Of a stretch of DNA of 64,000 nucleotides, positions 17,289 through 25,473 are shown piece by piece; positions within the stretch are counted from its first letter, which is position 1, and every line of letters starts with the position of its first letter. Where the stretch lies: NCBI GenBank assembly GCA_017522185.1, contig JAFWZZ010000034.1, positions 1 to 64,000 of the forward strand, given 5' to 3'. The notes below the pieces were generated by a model. That model did no database searches and was not told the DNA's origin. It saw only the letters and a program-made list of their open reading frames with translations. This DNA is from Bacillota bacterium. GTDB lineage: Bacteria > Bacillota > Clostridia > Peptostreptococcales > Anaerovoracaceae. The position numbers and the translations under genes are program-made.

Positions 17289-17786
17289 ATGAAAAAACTT
17301 ATTACAAATACAGCAATTTTCATACTGCTGGCAGGGATTATTGCTTTCTTTGCAGCTTTTGCAATGGGATATCATCCTTTTGTAACGATTTCTGGATCTA
17401 TGGAACCGGTGATTCACACAGGCAGCCTTTGCTATGTGGACACTAAGGTGCCGTTTGAAGAAATCGAAAAGGGCGACATCATTGCTTTCAAAACTGCGGA
17501 TGGTGCTGCGGTAACGCACAGAGCCATTACAGTAACTGACAACGCTATTGAGACAAAAGGTGATGCCAATGACGTATCTGATGGTTTTACGACTACAAGA
17601 GACAACTATATGGGCGAAACCATTTTCTCCATTCCTTACCTGGGCTATGCAGTAAAATACATGCAGCAGCCGGTAGGAAAAGTTATGGTAGGCGTCGTTA
17701 TTCTGGCAATCATTGCGTTTATGGTAATCGATAATATCGAAGCTAAGCGTAAGAAGGAAGACGAAGAATCTGCAGTAACAGAGTAA
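17289..17786 (+). CDS. sipW: Signal peptidase I, SipW (ER) type
   Basis: 165-residue S26B-type signal peptidase, which cleaves the TasA-like preproteins at the outer face of the membrane. N-terminal (about 5-27) and C-terminal (about 134-152) membrane helices flank the catalytic domain. The nucleophile is Ser37 in ISGSMEP, and the general base is His77 in VTHRA, the ER-type Ser/His arrangement that marks SipW rather than Ser/Lys SipS. GDANDVSD later in the chain is the usual box E. It closes the operon and is followed by a strong terminator. A 44-base piece of this gene recurs downstream at 19329. Confidence 0.93.
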   Translation: MKKLITNTAIFILLAGIIAFFAAFAMGYHPFVTISGSMEPVIHTGSLCYVDTKVPFEEIEKGDIIAFKTADGAAVTHRAITVTDNAIETKGDANDVSDGFTTTRDNYMGETIFSIPYLGYAVKYMQQPVGKVMVGVVILAIIAFMVIDNIEAKRKKEDEESAVTE

Positions 17787-17790
17787 AACT

Positions 17791-17827
17791 TTAGGGCTTT
17801 GCACTTTGGTGCAGAGCCCTTTTTTAG
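17791..17827 (+). terminator. Terminator of the sipW operon
   Basis: GGGCTTTGCAC, a 4-base loop and GTGCAGAGCCC followed by TTTTTT. An identical 37-base copy stands at 19384-19420. Confidence 0.9.
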
Positions 17828-17850
17828 AAAATAACAGGAGAAGGGATTGT

Positions 17851-19320
17851 ATGAAGAAGTATTTTAAGAAGAACAGAAAATCCATGCAGATTTTGGTAGT
17901 GCTGCTGTCTTTGATATTTGCATGTACAGCAGGATTTGCTTATGCCAATACAGAGTCTGCAGCCGTGACCGAAGCAAATTATATCTTAAAGCTGAGCCCG
18001 TATGACAGTGTACTGGGCGTTGGGGATCAGGTGATTGAAGGGGCCTTGGACCTGTACAGACTTTCTGACAACTATAGAAATGTAGTATCCATCAGCAAAA
18101 GCACACCTTACACAGTAGAAAGCTTCCAGCCGGAAGTTTTGACTGCAGAAATCACAAGACCATATCCTGACACCAGTCCAAATTACTATGCCCTTGTGCT
18201 CAATGCAATCAGCCCGGGTGCTGCAACCATTCGTGTAGCAAATCAGTCGGGTACCATTGTAGCAGACGCCCAGGTGACGGTTTTGGGCCCTGAGGGGATG
18301 GTTATTGAAGGATTCCCGGAAGGCACGAAGACTGTGGAAAAATCCAGAGTCATCACCTTGGAAAAAGAATATACGGCAACTTTTGGCGAGTACTACAGCA
18401 ACAAGTTCAAGACAGATGAAGAGATTGTCCTGACTTCCAGCAATCCAAAGGTAGCAGCCATTGAAACCGGAGATAACAGCTTCTCTGCAGCCCAGCGTAT
18501 TAGAGGTGTGTCCAAAGGTACTGCAACCATTACGGCTACTTTTGTGAAAGAAGGTGCATTACAGGGCATCGTTAAAACCTTTGATGTAGCCGTAACAGAA
18601 AGACCAAAGGCAACAGCACCGAAGCTGATTGGTCAGCTGGCAGGCGGTTGGGAAGTAGGCCACAACGGCAATACCCTTGAGTTCGTACTGAAAGCAGAAG
18701 CCGGCATTTATGAAATCTGGAGATCCACCTCTCCAACAAAAAACTTTAAGAGAGTGGGAAAGGTAACCGTTGAGGAAGTATCTTACATGACAGATACTTT
18801 GCATGTACATGGATATCCTGCAGGCCATCAGGCAGGCGACTGGGTTATGTATAATGACTCCAAGAACGTGAAGCAGAATACCAAGTACTACTACAAGGTT
18901 CGTGTGAAGTACACAGGTGCTGAATTTGACCACAGCTGGAGTAAATTCTCCAAGGTGCAGGCTTACTGGACAGCACCAAAGCCGGTTCCTGACAAGAAGG
19001 TAAAACACAACAAGAGCACCAAGAAGGTAACCATTCCAAAACAGCCAAAGAAGGTAAACGGATATATTTACAGCGTAGGTGCATCCAAGCACCTGGGCTA
19101 TAACATCTTTGGTCAGGAAGTCAGATACCGTTCCGGTGCAAGAAGACTGACAACCAAGAGAAGTTTCAAGGTAAGCAACATTGACGGTATGCGTGTAACC
19201 GTTGTGTATGACGTTATTCCATACGTAAAGCACGGAAAGTATTATTATGTATCCGGCTATAAGCCAATGAAGAATATCAAGAAGCTGAAGGAATACTACG
19301 GCGCAGATAAGTACGTATAA
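17851..19320 (+). CDS. Secreted BIG/FnIII-type surface protein
   Basis: 489-residue exported protein: signal peptide (about 1-33, FAYANTES), an N-terminal beta domain with a BIG_2-like strand pattern (NAISPGAATIRVANQSG), a second BIG_2-like domain (SSNPKVAAIETGDNSF...GVSKGTATITA), then FnIII-like domains (QNTKYYYKVRVKY, GKYYYVSGYKPM). It is rich in Lys toward the end, ionic wall attachment being possible; no sorting motif is present. The start at 17851 has an AGGAGAAGGG ribosome site; upstream codons overlap the preceding terminator. It lies between two copies of a sipW-terminator segment, so its place here is probably the result of a rearrangement. Confidence 0.75.
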   Translation: MKKYFKKNRKSMQILVVLLSLIFACTAGFAYANTESAAVTEANYILKLSPYDSVLGVGDQVIEGALDLYRLSDNYRNVVSISKSTPYTVESFQPEVLTAEITRPYPDTSPNYYALVLNAISPGAATIRVANQSGTIVADAQVTVLGPEGMVIEGFPEGTKTVEKSRVITLEKEYTATFGEYYSNKFKTDEEIVLTSSNPKVAAIETGDNSFSAAQRIRGVSKGTATITATFVKEGALQGIVKTFDVAVTERPKATAPKLIGQLAGGWEVGHNGNTLEFVLKAEAGIYEIWRSTSPTKNFKRVGKVTVEEVSYMTDTLHVHGYPAGHQAGDWVMYNDSKNVKQNTKYYYKVRVKYTGAEFDHSWSKFSKVQAYWTAPKPVPDKKVKHNKSTKKVTIPKQPKKVNGYIYSVGASKHLGYNIFGQEVRYRSGARRLTTKRSFKVSNIDGMRVTVVYDVIPYVKHGKYYYVSGYKPMKNIKKLKEYYGADKYV

Positions 19321-19328
19321 TTGTATAA

Positions 19329-19420
19329 GCGGATGGTGCTGCGGTAACGCACAGAGCCATTACAGTAACTGAATAAAAAAAGCTTAGGGCTTTGCACTTT
19401 GGTGCAGAGCCCTTTTTTAG
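19329..19420 (+). repeat. Duplicated sipW fragment plus terminator
   Basis: The 44 bases 19329-19372 are identical to 17496-17539 inside sipW (codons for ADGAAVTHRAITVT). After a few joining bases the 37-base terminator of the sipW operon is repeated exactly at 19384-19420. About 250 bases of sipW that lie between these two pieces in the original are missing here. The copy also acts as terminator for the preceding gene. Confidence 0.9.
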
Positions 19421-19515
19421 GAACCAAAACTTGGCAATTGCCATGTTTTGTGGTATAATGCCATGGTATGCAAACTAGCAAAGAATTTTTAGATGAAACA
19501 AAGGAGGAAACCCCT

Positions 19516-19854
19516 ATGGATATGCCAAAATGCCCAAAATGCGGCGGTGAATACGTATACGAAGACGGTGCATTACTGGTTTGCCCAGAATGTGCTTACG
19601 AATGGTCTGCAGCAGAAGAAGCTGCGAAAGCAGAAGCTGCATTAGTAAAAGATTCCAACGGCAACGTGCTGCAGGACGGCGACACAGTTGTCATCATCAA
19701 AGACCTGAAAGTAAAAGGCGCTTCCAGCGCACTGAAGCAGGGTACAAAGGTAAAGAACATCAGACTGATCGATGACGGTGTACATAACATCGACTGCAAC
19801 ATCCCAGGTTTTGGTGCAATGAGCCTGAAATCCGAATTCGTAAAGAAGGCGTAA
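19516..19854 (+). CDS. Zinc-ribbon protein of the PhnA/YjdM family
   Basis: 112-residue cytoplasmic protein. A zinc ribbon at the N-terminus has the two knuckles CPKCGG and CPECAYEW; the C-terminal part ([31 protein letters not shown], then [20 protein letters not shown]) is the small beta domain of PhnA/YjdM. Despite the name, a phosphonoacetate hydrolase role is not established for this family. The start at 19516 is set by AAAGGAGG. It is followed at once by a strong terminator and appears to be a single-gene unit. Confidence 0.9.
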   Translation: MDMPKCPKCGGEYVYEDGALLVCPECAYEWSAAEEAAKAEAALVKDSNGNVLQDGDTVVIIKDLKVKGASSALKQGTKVKNIRLIDDGVHNIDCNIPGFGAMSLKSEFVKKA

Positions 19855-19882
19855 GCCTGATATATGAGCAAAGTGAGAAAAG

Positions 19883-19908
19883 CCAGACCTTGTGGTCTGG
19901 TTTTTTTT
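19883..19908 (+). terminator. Terminator of the PhnA/YjdM gene
   Basis: CCAGACC, a TTGT loop and GGTCTGG, followed by eight T residues. Confidence 0.9.
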
Positions 19909-20081
19909 ATGTTTTTGGGTGGTTTACAGCTTTTACTGATTTTCGTTCCTTATTTTCATCAAAAATCGGAAAAAGGGTATACATGTCCGGCGTCAAAGAA
20001 GTAACCATAGTAGGATGTTGACAAAAATCTCCATTTACCATAATATGGAAATGACGCAATGCGTTATTTCAGGAGGGTGAA

Positions 20082-20201
20082 ATGAGTCGGGCTTCAAAAA
20101 CAAAATACAAACTGAACAGGGTAACATCAATCTCATTGTCTCAAGCAAATGCAAGGGGCAGTGAGATTTTATTTTGGAGAAAAAAAGGAGAAAAGACGTA
20201 A
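20082..20201 (+). CDS. Possible small leader peptide (39 aa)
   Basis: A 39-codon frame (MSRASKTKYKLNRVTS...) starts 6 bases after a strong AGGAGG and ends 14 bases before the GTG start of the next gene, whose own AAAGGAGG overlaps that gap. The peptide is basic and not recognised. Its position suggests translational coupling, or the 5' remains of a larger gene. Confidence 0.4.
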   Translation: MSRASKTKYKLNRVTSISLSQANARGSEILFWRKKGEKT

Positions 20202-20215
20202 AAAAGGAGGAAGCA

Positions 20216-20755
20216 GTGGAGAGAAAAATTAATGTGATAGAAGACCTGGATGGGAAGAAGACAGTGTTTATACACGATATTATCTTTAAGGGAAGACAGG
20301 ATATTGACTGGAAAGCTGTAGAGCAGTATTTAAAACAATATGTTGGTAAATTTTATAGAATTGAAGACAGTAATGAAGTGATTTATCTTGGTGCTGACCT
20401 ACCAGATGAATACGCTCATTCTGAATATACCAGGAAGTTAAAAGGCACGTCTGCAAAAGCAAAGGCAAATGCAGCACAGGGAATTCCTGAATTATTGGAA
20501 ATCGCAACAAATTCTCAATTCGAAGAGAACCGAAAAGAAAAACATGAAAATGATGCAAAATATGGGTGGTATTCTTATGACTCAAGGTTCGCGCTACCAA
20601 TATTTGACGAAGATGGCGAGATCGTGAGATTCAATGTGTTTCATGCCGCGTTGCTGATAAGACATGCTCGGGATGGAAAAAAGTACTTATATGATATTAT
20701 GAAAATAAAAAAAGAAACGAGTACCCTTTTCCAGTCTAAAGACCTTACTCAGTAA
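20216..20755 (+). CDS. Orphan polyvalent-protein-type domain, possible RNase
   Basis: 179-residue protein starting at GTG 20216 (AAAGGAGG, 5-base gap); an upstream TTG frame exists but lacks a ribosome site. The central stretch (VGKFYRIEDSNEVIYLGADL, PDEYAHSEYTRKLKGTSAKA, KYGWYSYDSRFALPIFDEDG, FNVFHAALLIRHARDGKKYL) resembles a domain that I know from the C-termini of large polyvalent proteins of Firmicute phages and conjugative elements; some of these are assigned to Barnase/EndoU/ColicinE5-type nuclease folds. Here it stands alone, so it is probably a remnant or captured domain. Nuclease activity is a hypothesis; no catalytic residue can be fixed by eye. Confidence 0.5.
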   Translation: MERKINVIEDLDGKKTVFIHDIIFKGRQDIDWKAVEQYLKQYVGKFYRIEDSNEVIYLGADLPDEYAHSEYTRKLKGTSAKAKANAAQGIPELLEIATNSQFEENRKEKHENDAKYGWYSYDSRFALPIFDEDGEIVRFNVFHAALLIRHARDGKKYLYDIMKIKKETSTLFQSKDLTQ

Positions 20756-20771
20756 CAAAACTCGTTTCTCA
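20714..20771 (+). terminator. Possible terminator overlapping the gene end
   Basis: GAAACGAGT (20714-20722) and ACTCGTTTC (20760-20768) form a 9-bp inverted repeat with a loop of 37 bases that includes the stop codon. No clear T-run follows. Confidence 0.3.
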
Positions 20772-20911
20772 CGTAGTATATTACCCTAACCAAAGCCCTT
20801 TGTCAATGGTCCCCCAACCAACTACAAATATTTGCACTACACCGCCTCGTAAATCCTGTAAAATACAAACATAAGAAAGAGAAATGAGATTTTACAGACA
20901 AGGAGGCAATT

Positions 20912-21058
20912 ATGTATTACGTATCTTGGTCAGAATATAAGGGTAATGAAACCATCGATTATTTAAACGCTTTTGATAATGAAGAGGACAGAGACAGATT
21001 TGCTCGCAGCCTCCACTACAAGGGCGTCCGCACCTGGGAACAGCCGATGTGGGCGTAG
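20912..21058 (+). CDS. Small protein of unknown function (48 aa)
   Basis: A 48-residue frame with an AAGGAGG ribosome site 7 bases before ATG 20912, ending at TAG 21056-21058 and followed at once by a terminator. The product (MYYVSWSEYKGNETIDYLNA..., EDRDRFARSLHYKGVRTWEQ) is acidic with a compact alpha/beta look and no signal. The ribosome site and matching terminator make it a likely real gene. Function unknown. Confidence 0.6.
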   Translation: MYYVSWSEYKGNETIDYLNAFDNEEDRDRFARSLHYKGVRTWEQPMWA

Positions 21059-21075
21059 GAAGGTGAAAAAGAAAA

Positions 21076-21102
21076 AAGTCCGCCAATGGAAGCGGACTTT
21101 TT
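21076..21102. terminator. Terminator between small gene and lipoprotein gene
   Basis: AAGTCCGC and GCGGACTT around an 8-base loop, followed by TTTTTG on the plus strand and by a T-run on the minus strand, so it can serve both convergent genes. Confidence 0.85.
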
Positions 21103-21123
21103 GTGTGCAATGGATATTTTGTT

Positions 21124-21741
21124 TTATTCATCAAAAGCGTCGTCTAATGCCTTTGCAGCCTCTACCAGGCCGCCGGTTAATGCATTTGTAAATGGAGACT
21201 CATCGTCTAACTCATCGATGACCCATTCACCGTCCACATTGGAGAGCGGAATGGTGATTGTCTTTATGAGCGTCTTTTCCATGGCATCTACTTTTTCCTT
21301 GAAGATGCGGGTGCCCATCTGTTCGATGGCTTCATCGCTTGCATCGCTAAATGCCAATGCGAACGCCTGTGTCAGATATTCACCGATAAAAGTCGTAAAG
21401 GCATTGCCTAAATCATATGTAGTGATCTTTACATCTACAGTTGCTTTATCGCCGTCGATCTTTTCTTCGAGAATTTCATAATCGAAGTCTAACAGCTTTG
21501 GTAATACTGTTTCCTGGAAATACTGATTCATTTCGTCCAGATCCTCAAGGTCGGCTTCTTCACCGGCTTCCTCAGAAAGAGACCAGCTGCCTTCTTTGTA
21601 AATTTCGGCCATGGCTTCTGTGTTCTGGGCTTTGACAGCGTCCAGGAAGGCTGTCGTCACTTCTGTTGGAGAAGGTGCACCGCAAGCGCTCAGGGAGAAC
21701 ACCAAAATCGAAATCAGTAACATGCTAAGTAGTTTTTTCAT
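21124..21741 (-). CDS. Putative lipoprotein, DUF4878/DUF5105-like
   Basis: 205-residue lipoprotein with signal peptide MKKLLSMLLISILVFS and lipobox LSAC (Cys at about 20). The mature part begins with the common SPTEVTTAFLDAVKAQN pattern of NTF2-like DUF4878/DUF5105 lipoproteins, then a very acidic segment and a cystatin-like sheet (KATVDVKITTYDL, NVDGEWVIDEL). It would sit on the outer face of the membrane; role unknown. Start at 21741 with a GGAGGGTT ribosome site. Divergent from the ADP-ribosylglycohydrolase gene. Confidence 0.8.
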   Translation of the reverse strand: MKKLLSMLLISILVFSLSACGAPSPTEVTTAFLDAVKAQNTEAMAEIYKEGSWSLSEEAGEEADLEDLDEMNQYFQETVLPKLLDFDYEILEEKIDGDKATVDVKITTYDLGNAFTTFIGEYLTQAFALAFSDASDEAIEQMGTRIFKEKVDAMEKTLIKTITIPLSNVDGEWVIDELDDESPFTNALTGGLVEAAKALDDAFDE

Positions 21742-21876
21742 TACGTAACCCTCCAATCATACATCGTTTACTTATCCCTATTGTATCAAAAGATATGGCT
21801 GGTGTCACGGGTACTTTTGCCGTTTCTAAGAACTTATGCTATACTTGATACAAACAAAGAACCCAAAGGAGGCCAC

Positions 21877-22689
21877 ATGAACAAAGCAACCTACGGCGCA
21901 ATCATCGGCGACATGGTCGGCTCCATCTACGAGCGTAACCCCATCCGCACCAAAGACTTTCCATTTTTCTCCCTGGACAGCCACTTCACCGACGACACGG
22001 TGATGACGGTGGCGGTTTCCCGCGCCCTCAAAGCCTACGACCGGGACTGCGACCAGACCCAGGCCCTGCAAAACTTCCAGGCGGCTTTGATCGACGAGAT
22101 GCGTACTCTGGGACGAGCCTACCCCCGCGCCGGATACGGCAAGAAGTTCATCTGGTGGCTCTTTGGCGATAATCCGGCCCCTTACGGCAGCTACGGCAAC
22201 GGCAGTGCCATGCGCGTGTCCCCCGTTGGCGATTTTGCCCGGTCCCTCGACGAGGCCCTGACTCTATCAAAGGCGTCAGCCGCCGTCACCCACGACCATC
22301 CGGAAGGCATCAAAGGCGCCCAGGCCGTGGCCGCAGCCATCTATCTGGCTCGAAATGGGGTGGGGAAAGATGAGATTCGTGAGTATGTTCATGAGAACTT
22401 TTATGATATGGATTTCTGCCTGGCTGAAATCTGGGCCGACTACAAATTCGACGCCAGCTGCCAGGGCAGCGTGCCCCAGTCGATTATGTGTTTCTTGGAA
22501 GGAAACAGCTTCGAAGATGTGATCCGAAACTGCATCTGGCTAGGCGGAGACTGCGACACTACAGCAGCTATCGCCGGCGGGATAGCAGGAGCGTATTATG
22601 GGGTAGATGAGTGGATGGTGGAAGAGATGAAGGATAGGTTGGGGGAGCTGGGAGAATTTGAGAAGGAACTGAGAATAGAAAAACACTGA
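21877..22689 (+). CDS. ADP-ribosylglycohydrolase family protein
   Basis: 270-residue protein of the DraG/ADP-ribosylhydrolase family, which removes ADP-ribose from proteins, nucleic acids or small molecules in the cytoplasm. It starts with GAIIGDMVGSIYE, has the metal-binding FTDDTVMT (about residue 38-45) and the C-terminal GGDCDTTAAIAGGIAGAYYG motif with the paired Asp/Thr ligands, so both manganese sites look complete. Ribosome site AAAGGAGG. Base composition is much richer in G+C than the island that follows. Confidence 0.9.
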   Translation: MNKATYGAIIGDMVGSIYERNPIRTKDFPFFSLDSHFTDDTVMTVAVSRALKAYDRDCDQTQALQNFQAALIDEMRTLGRAYPRAGYGKKFIWWLFGDNPAPYGSYGNGSAMRVSPVGDFARSLDEALTLSKASAAVTHDHPEGIKGAQAVAAAIYLARNGVGKDEIREYVHENFYDMDFCLAEIWADYKFDASCQGSVPQSIMCFLEGNSFEDVIRNCIWLGGDCDTTAAIAGGIAGAYYGVDEWMVEEMKDRLGELGEFEKELRIEKH

Positions 22690-22766
22690 GTTTGCTGCTT
22701 TTGATAGTTTTGACTATGGGTATGTTAGGCTGTAGCACTGAAGAGAACTCCTTAGGGTATGTGTAG
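22674..22766 (+). pseudogene. Lipoprotein signal-peptide remnant
   Basis: A short frame without a start codon overlaps the end of the previous gene and reads [20 protein letters not shown] then STEENSLGYV and a stop. It looks like the signal peptide and lipobox of a lost lipoprotein. The rest of the 350-base gap to 23040 is AT-rich with no gene that I can see. Confidence 0.3.
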
Positions 22767-22971
22767 ATTAATGATCACGAGATAAAGAGTCTGATTTTTT
22801 GATGCTGAGGACAAATTGGATTGCGCAACCAAATTTTTAAATAGAAATAGTATATAATAAATCGGCTTACAGAAGTGGCATACAATTTTTAGATTATAGA
22901 ATTAAATCGTAGAAAAACATATTAGAAAATATCATAAAACATTATACAAATAATAAAAAAACTAACAGATA

Positions 22972-23000
22972 TTGATAAGAATTTAGCTCAATGGTATACT
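22972..23000 (+). promoter_or_regulatory. Promoter of the restriction-modification operon
   Basis: TTGATA (22972-22977), a 17-base spacer and TATACT (22995-23000), about 40 bases before the HTH gene. Confidence 0.7.
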
Positions 23001-23039
23001 TACAGTAGAATTGCTGTTTATAGAGGAGATAAAAATACT

Positions 23040-23231
23040 ATGGCTGAAATAATAAATGAAAAGTGGATCGGGATTGACGATGCAGCAGAACATTTGGGAA
23101 TTAAACCAGTAACTGTGCGCGATTGGATAAAAAAGGGGAAAGGTATTCCTGCTCATAAGGTTGGGAAAAAATGGAAGTTTCTTCGTTCTGAACTTGACGA
23201 ATGGGTCAAGAGTGGTGGAAGTGCAATATAA
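23040..23231 (+). CDS. Small excisionase-type HTH protein of the R-M operon
   Basis: 63-residue MerR/excisionase-like DNA-binding protein (HTH_17 pattern: WIGIDDAAEHLGIKPVTVRD, WIKKGKGIPAHKVGKKWKF, then SELDEWVKSG). It is the first gene of the operon, 41 bases before the methylase. Such small HTH proteins often precede methylases and may set expression of the R-M genes, taking the place of a classical C protein; that role is inferred from position. AT-rich like the rest of the island. Confidence 0.75.
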   Translation: MAEIINEKWIGIDDAAEHLGIKPVTVRDWIKKGKGIPAHKVGKKWKFLRSELDEWVKSGGSAI

Positions 23232-23272
23232 AGTTAGAGAATTAGTTTATAGAAAGGGATTAAATATAGAAA

Positions 23273-25471
23273 ATGAAACAGAAACGCTATTACATTTCGC
23301 TTTTTACAGGTGCAGGAGGACTGGATATTGGATTCAAAGAAGCGGGATTTAAAGGATTATTTGCATCTGATATTATGCCGCAAGCAAAGGAATCATACCA
23401 GTATAATTATCCTGAGGATGTATATTTACTGGAGGACATTAGAACATTATCGCTGAACACAATTAAGTCTTATGTGGGTGATAAAAAAGTTTCGATAATT
23501 ATAGGTGGACCCCCTTGTCAAGGGTTTTCAAATATGGGTAATAAAAATTCAGCAGATCCTAGAAACTTGCTGTTTGAGAGCTATGTGAATATTGTAGAAG
23601 CTATTCAGCCAGATTGCTTTCTGTTTGAGAATGTAAAAGGCCTAAAAACAATGTTTGAAGGAAGATACTTCCAAAAGGTTGTCGAAGCTTTTTTGAATAT
23701 TGGTTATAATTTGCATTATTCTTTAATCGACACGTCAAACTATGGCGTGCCGCAAAAAAGGGAACGAATTTTTATTTTTGGGACTAAACTAAAACGACAA
23801 TTTCTGTTTCCAGCACATAGTGATACTTCTTATGGAACGATAAAAGCTTATAAAAATGTTGGAGAAGCAATCAATGATTTGATAGATAAAGACCAAAAAT
23901 TTCCAAATCAGATTCCGTTAAGACACTCTGATAAAGTCATTAGAAGATATCAGTTGATTCCGGAAGGCGGGAAATTACCAAAACCAGAAGAATTACCAGA
24001 GGATATAAGAAGACGTAATTTTGGAAATACATATACAAGACTTGATAGAGCATCTGTATCTTCTACAATTGTCCCTGGAAACAATGCACTGCCGGTTCAT
24101 CCTACATTAGATCGAAGTCTCACACCAAGAGAAGGTGCAAGAATTCAGACCTTTCCAGATGGCTATATATTTAAAGGCGATAGACGTTCTCAGTGTATCC
24201 AAGTTGGAAATGCTGTTCCGCCGCTTATGTCGGCTAAGCTTGCAGAAGCCGTGAGAAATTACCTTGATGGGATTGACTATGAGGGCATAATTCCGGAAAA
24301 ATCCTTTTTCTATGAAGAAGCTGATAGTACCATATCCCTTCAAAACACAAATACTTCTCGTGCTACCTTAAAATTCGGTGATTTATTTTCTGGGGCAGGA
24401 GGGTTTACGAAAGGCCTGGAACAAGCTGGCTTAGAATGTGTACTAGGAGCAGAGTACAATGAGTATGCCGCAGAGGCATATAGGAAAAATTTCTCTCATG
24501 AATGTCTTCAAATTGACTTATCAACAATTGAAAATCAAAATCTAGTAGCACAACGATTAAAAGAGGCGAAAGTAGATCTAGTAGTAGGGGGGCCGCCATG
24601 TCAAGGATTCTCTATATTTGGAAATCGAAGATTTGTAAATACTAAGAATTGGGATGTAACACAAGACGAGAGAAATGACCTTGTTTTTGCGTTTTCTAAT
24701 ATTGTTGTAAAATCAGAAGCCCCTTGGTTTATTATGGAGAATGTTCCAGCTATTTTATCTGCAAGAAATGGAGAGTATGTTAAAGCTGTTGAAACCTATT
24801 TTAATGAACATGGCTATAGAACTGAATACAGAGTCATCAATGCTGCTGACTATGGGGCACCACAGTTAAGACGTAGATTTATTATGATTGGTACAAAAAC
24901 TGATCTAGTTTTTCCGTGGCCAAAGCCAAAATACTATGAGAATCCCGAAGCTTGGCAGCTTCCGTATCGAACTGTTGAAGAGGTTCTTACAGACCTAATT
25001 CCTGTGGAAAGTCAAAAAAAGCATTACAACCACAAACCTTCAAACCATAATAAAATTGTCACAGAGCGGTTCTCCTACATCAAAGAGGGGAAAAAGATGG
25101 ATGTTGATGCTTTGCCTGAACATTTAAAAATAGGTTCAAAAACTGGTAAGCCAGTGTCAAACTTTAGCCATGTTTTTTATAGATTAGATAGAAAAAAGCC
25201 GTCTCCAACCATCGTTCCTGGGCATAATGCGTTACCTGTTCACCCCACACTGAATAGAACTCTTACGGTGAGGGAGGCAGCAAGAATTCAAACGTTTCCG
25301 GATGATGTTGAATTTGTAGGACCGATTATCAATCAATGTTTACAGGTAGGGAATGCTTTTCCTTGTATTGTTGGACAAACATTTGGAGAAAGACTTCGAA
25401 CGGTAATCAACAAAGAGTGGAGTATTCATTCAACAACGATGTTAGCAAAGAAATCAATGCTGGAGGAATAG
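23273..25471 (+). CDS. Fused double DNA (cytosine-5) methyltransferase
   Basis: 732-residue protein with two complete C5-cytosine methyltransferase domains. Domain 1 (about 1-335) has motif I FTGAGGLDIG, catalytic Cys82 in PPCQGFS, ENV (119-121) and the terminal QVGNAVPP. Domain 2 (about 366-720) repeats them: FSGAGGFTKG, Cys443 in PPCQGFS, ENV (489-491), and LQVGNAFP. Each carries its own variable target-recognition region, and the VPGxNALPVHPTL phrase occurs in both, so the halves arose by duplication. Such fusions usually methylate the two strands of an asymmetric type II site separately. The next gene, 2 bases on, encodes the nuclease. No ribosome site stands out before ATG 23273; GAAAGGGA lies about 15 bases upstream. 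Confidence 0.92.
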   Translation: MKQKRYYISLFTGAGGLDIGFKEAGFKGLFASDIMPQAKESYQYNYPEDVYLLEDIRTLSLNTIKSYVGDKKVSIIIGGPPCQGFSNMGNKNSADPRNLLFESYVNIVEAIQPDCFLFENVKGLKTMFEGRYFQKVVEAFLNIGYNLHYSLIDTSNYGVPQKRERIFIFGTKLKRQFLFPAHSDTSYGTIKAYKNVGEAINDLIDKDQKFPNQIPLRHSDKVIRRYQLIPEGGKLPKPEELPEDIRRRNFGNTYTRLDRASVSSTIVPGNNALPVHPTLDRSLTPREGARIQTFPDGYIFKGDRRSQCIQVGNAVPPLMSAKLAEAVRNYLDGIDYEGIIPEKSFFYEEADSTISLQNTNTSRATLKFGDLFSGAGGFTKGLEQAGLECVLGAEYNEYAAEAYRKNFSHECLQIDLSTIENQNLVAQRLKEAKVDLVVGGPPCQGFSIFGNRRFVNTKNWDVTQDERNDLVFAFSNIVVKSEAPWFIMENVPAILSARNGEYVKAVETYFNEHGYRTEYRVINAADYGAPQLRRRFIMIGTKTDLVFPWPKPKYYENPEAWQLPYRTVEEVLTDLIPVESQKKHYNHKPSNHNKIVTERFSYIKEGKKMDVDALPEHLKIGSKTGKPVSNFSHVFYRLDRKKPSPTIVPGHNALPVHPTLNRTLTVREAARIQTFPDDVEFVGPIINQCLQVGNAFPCIVGQTFGERLRTVINKEWSIHSTTMLAKKSMLEE

Positions 25472-25473
25472 TT

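Noticed and set aside
18559-19233. 224-codon minus-strand frame opposite the BIG/FnIII gene
   Set aside because: No ribosome site or family match; the plus-strand gene has signal peptide, domains and terminator.
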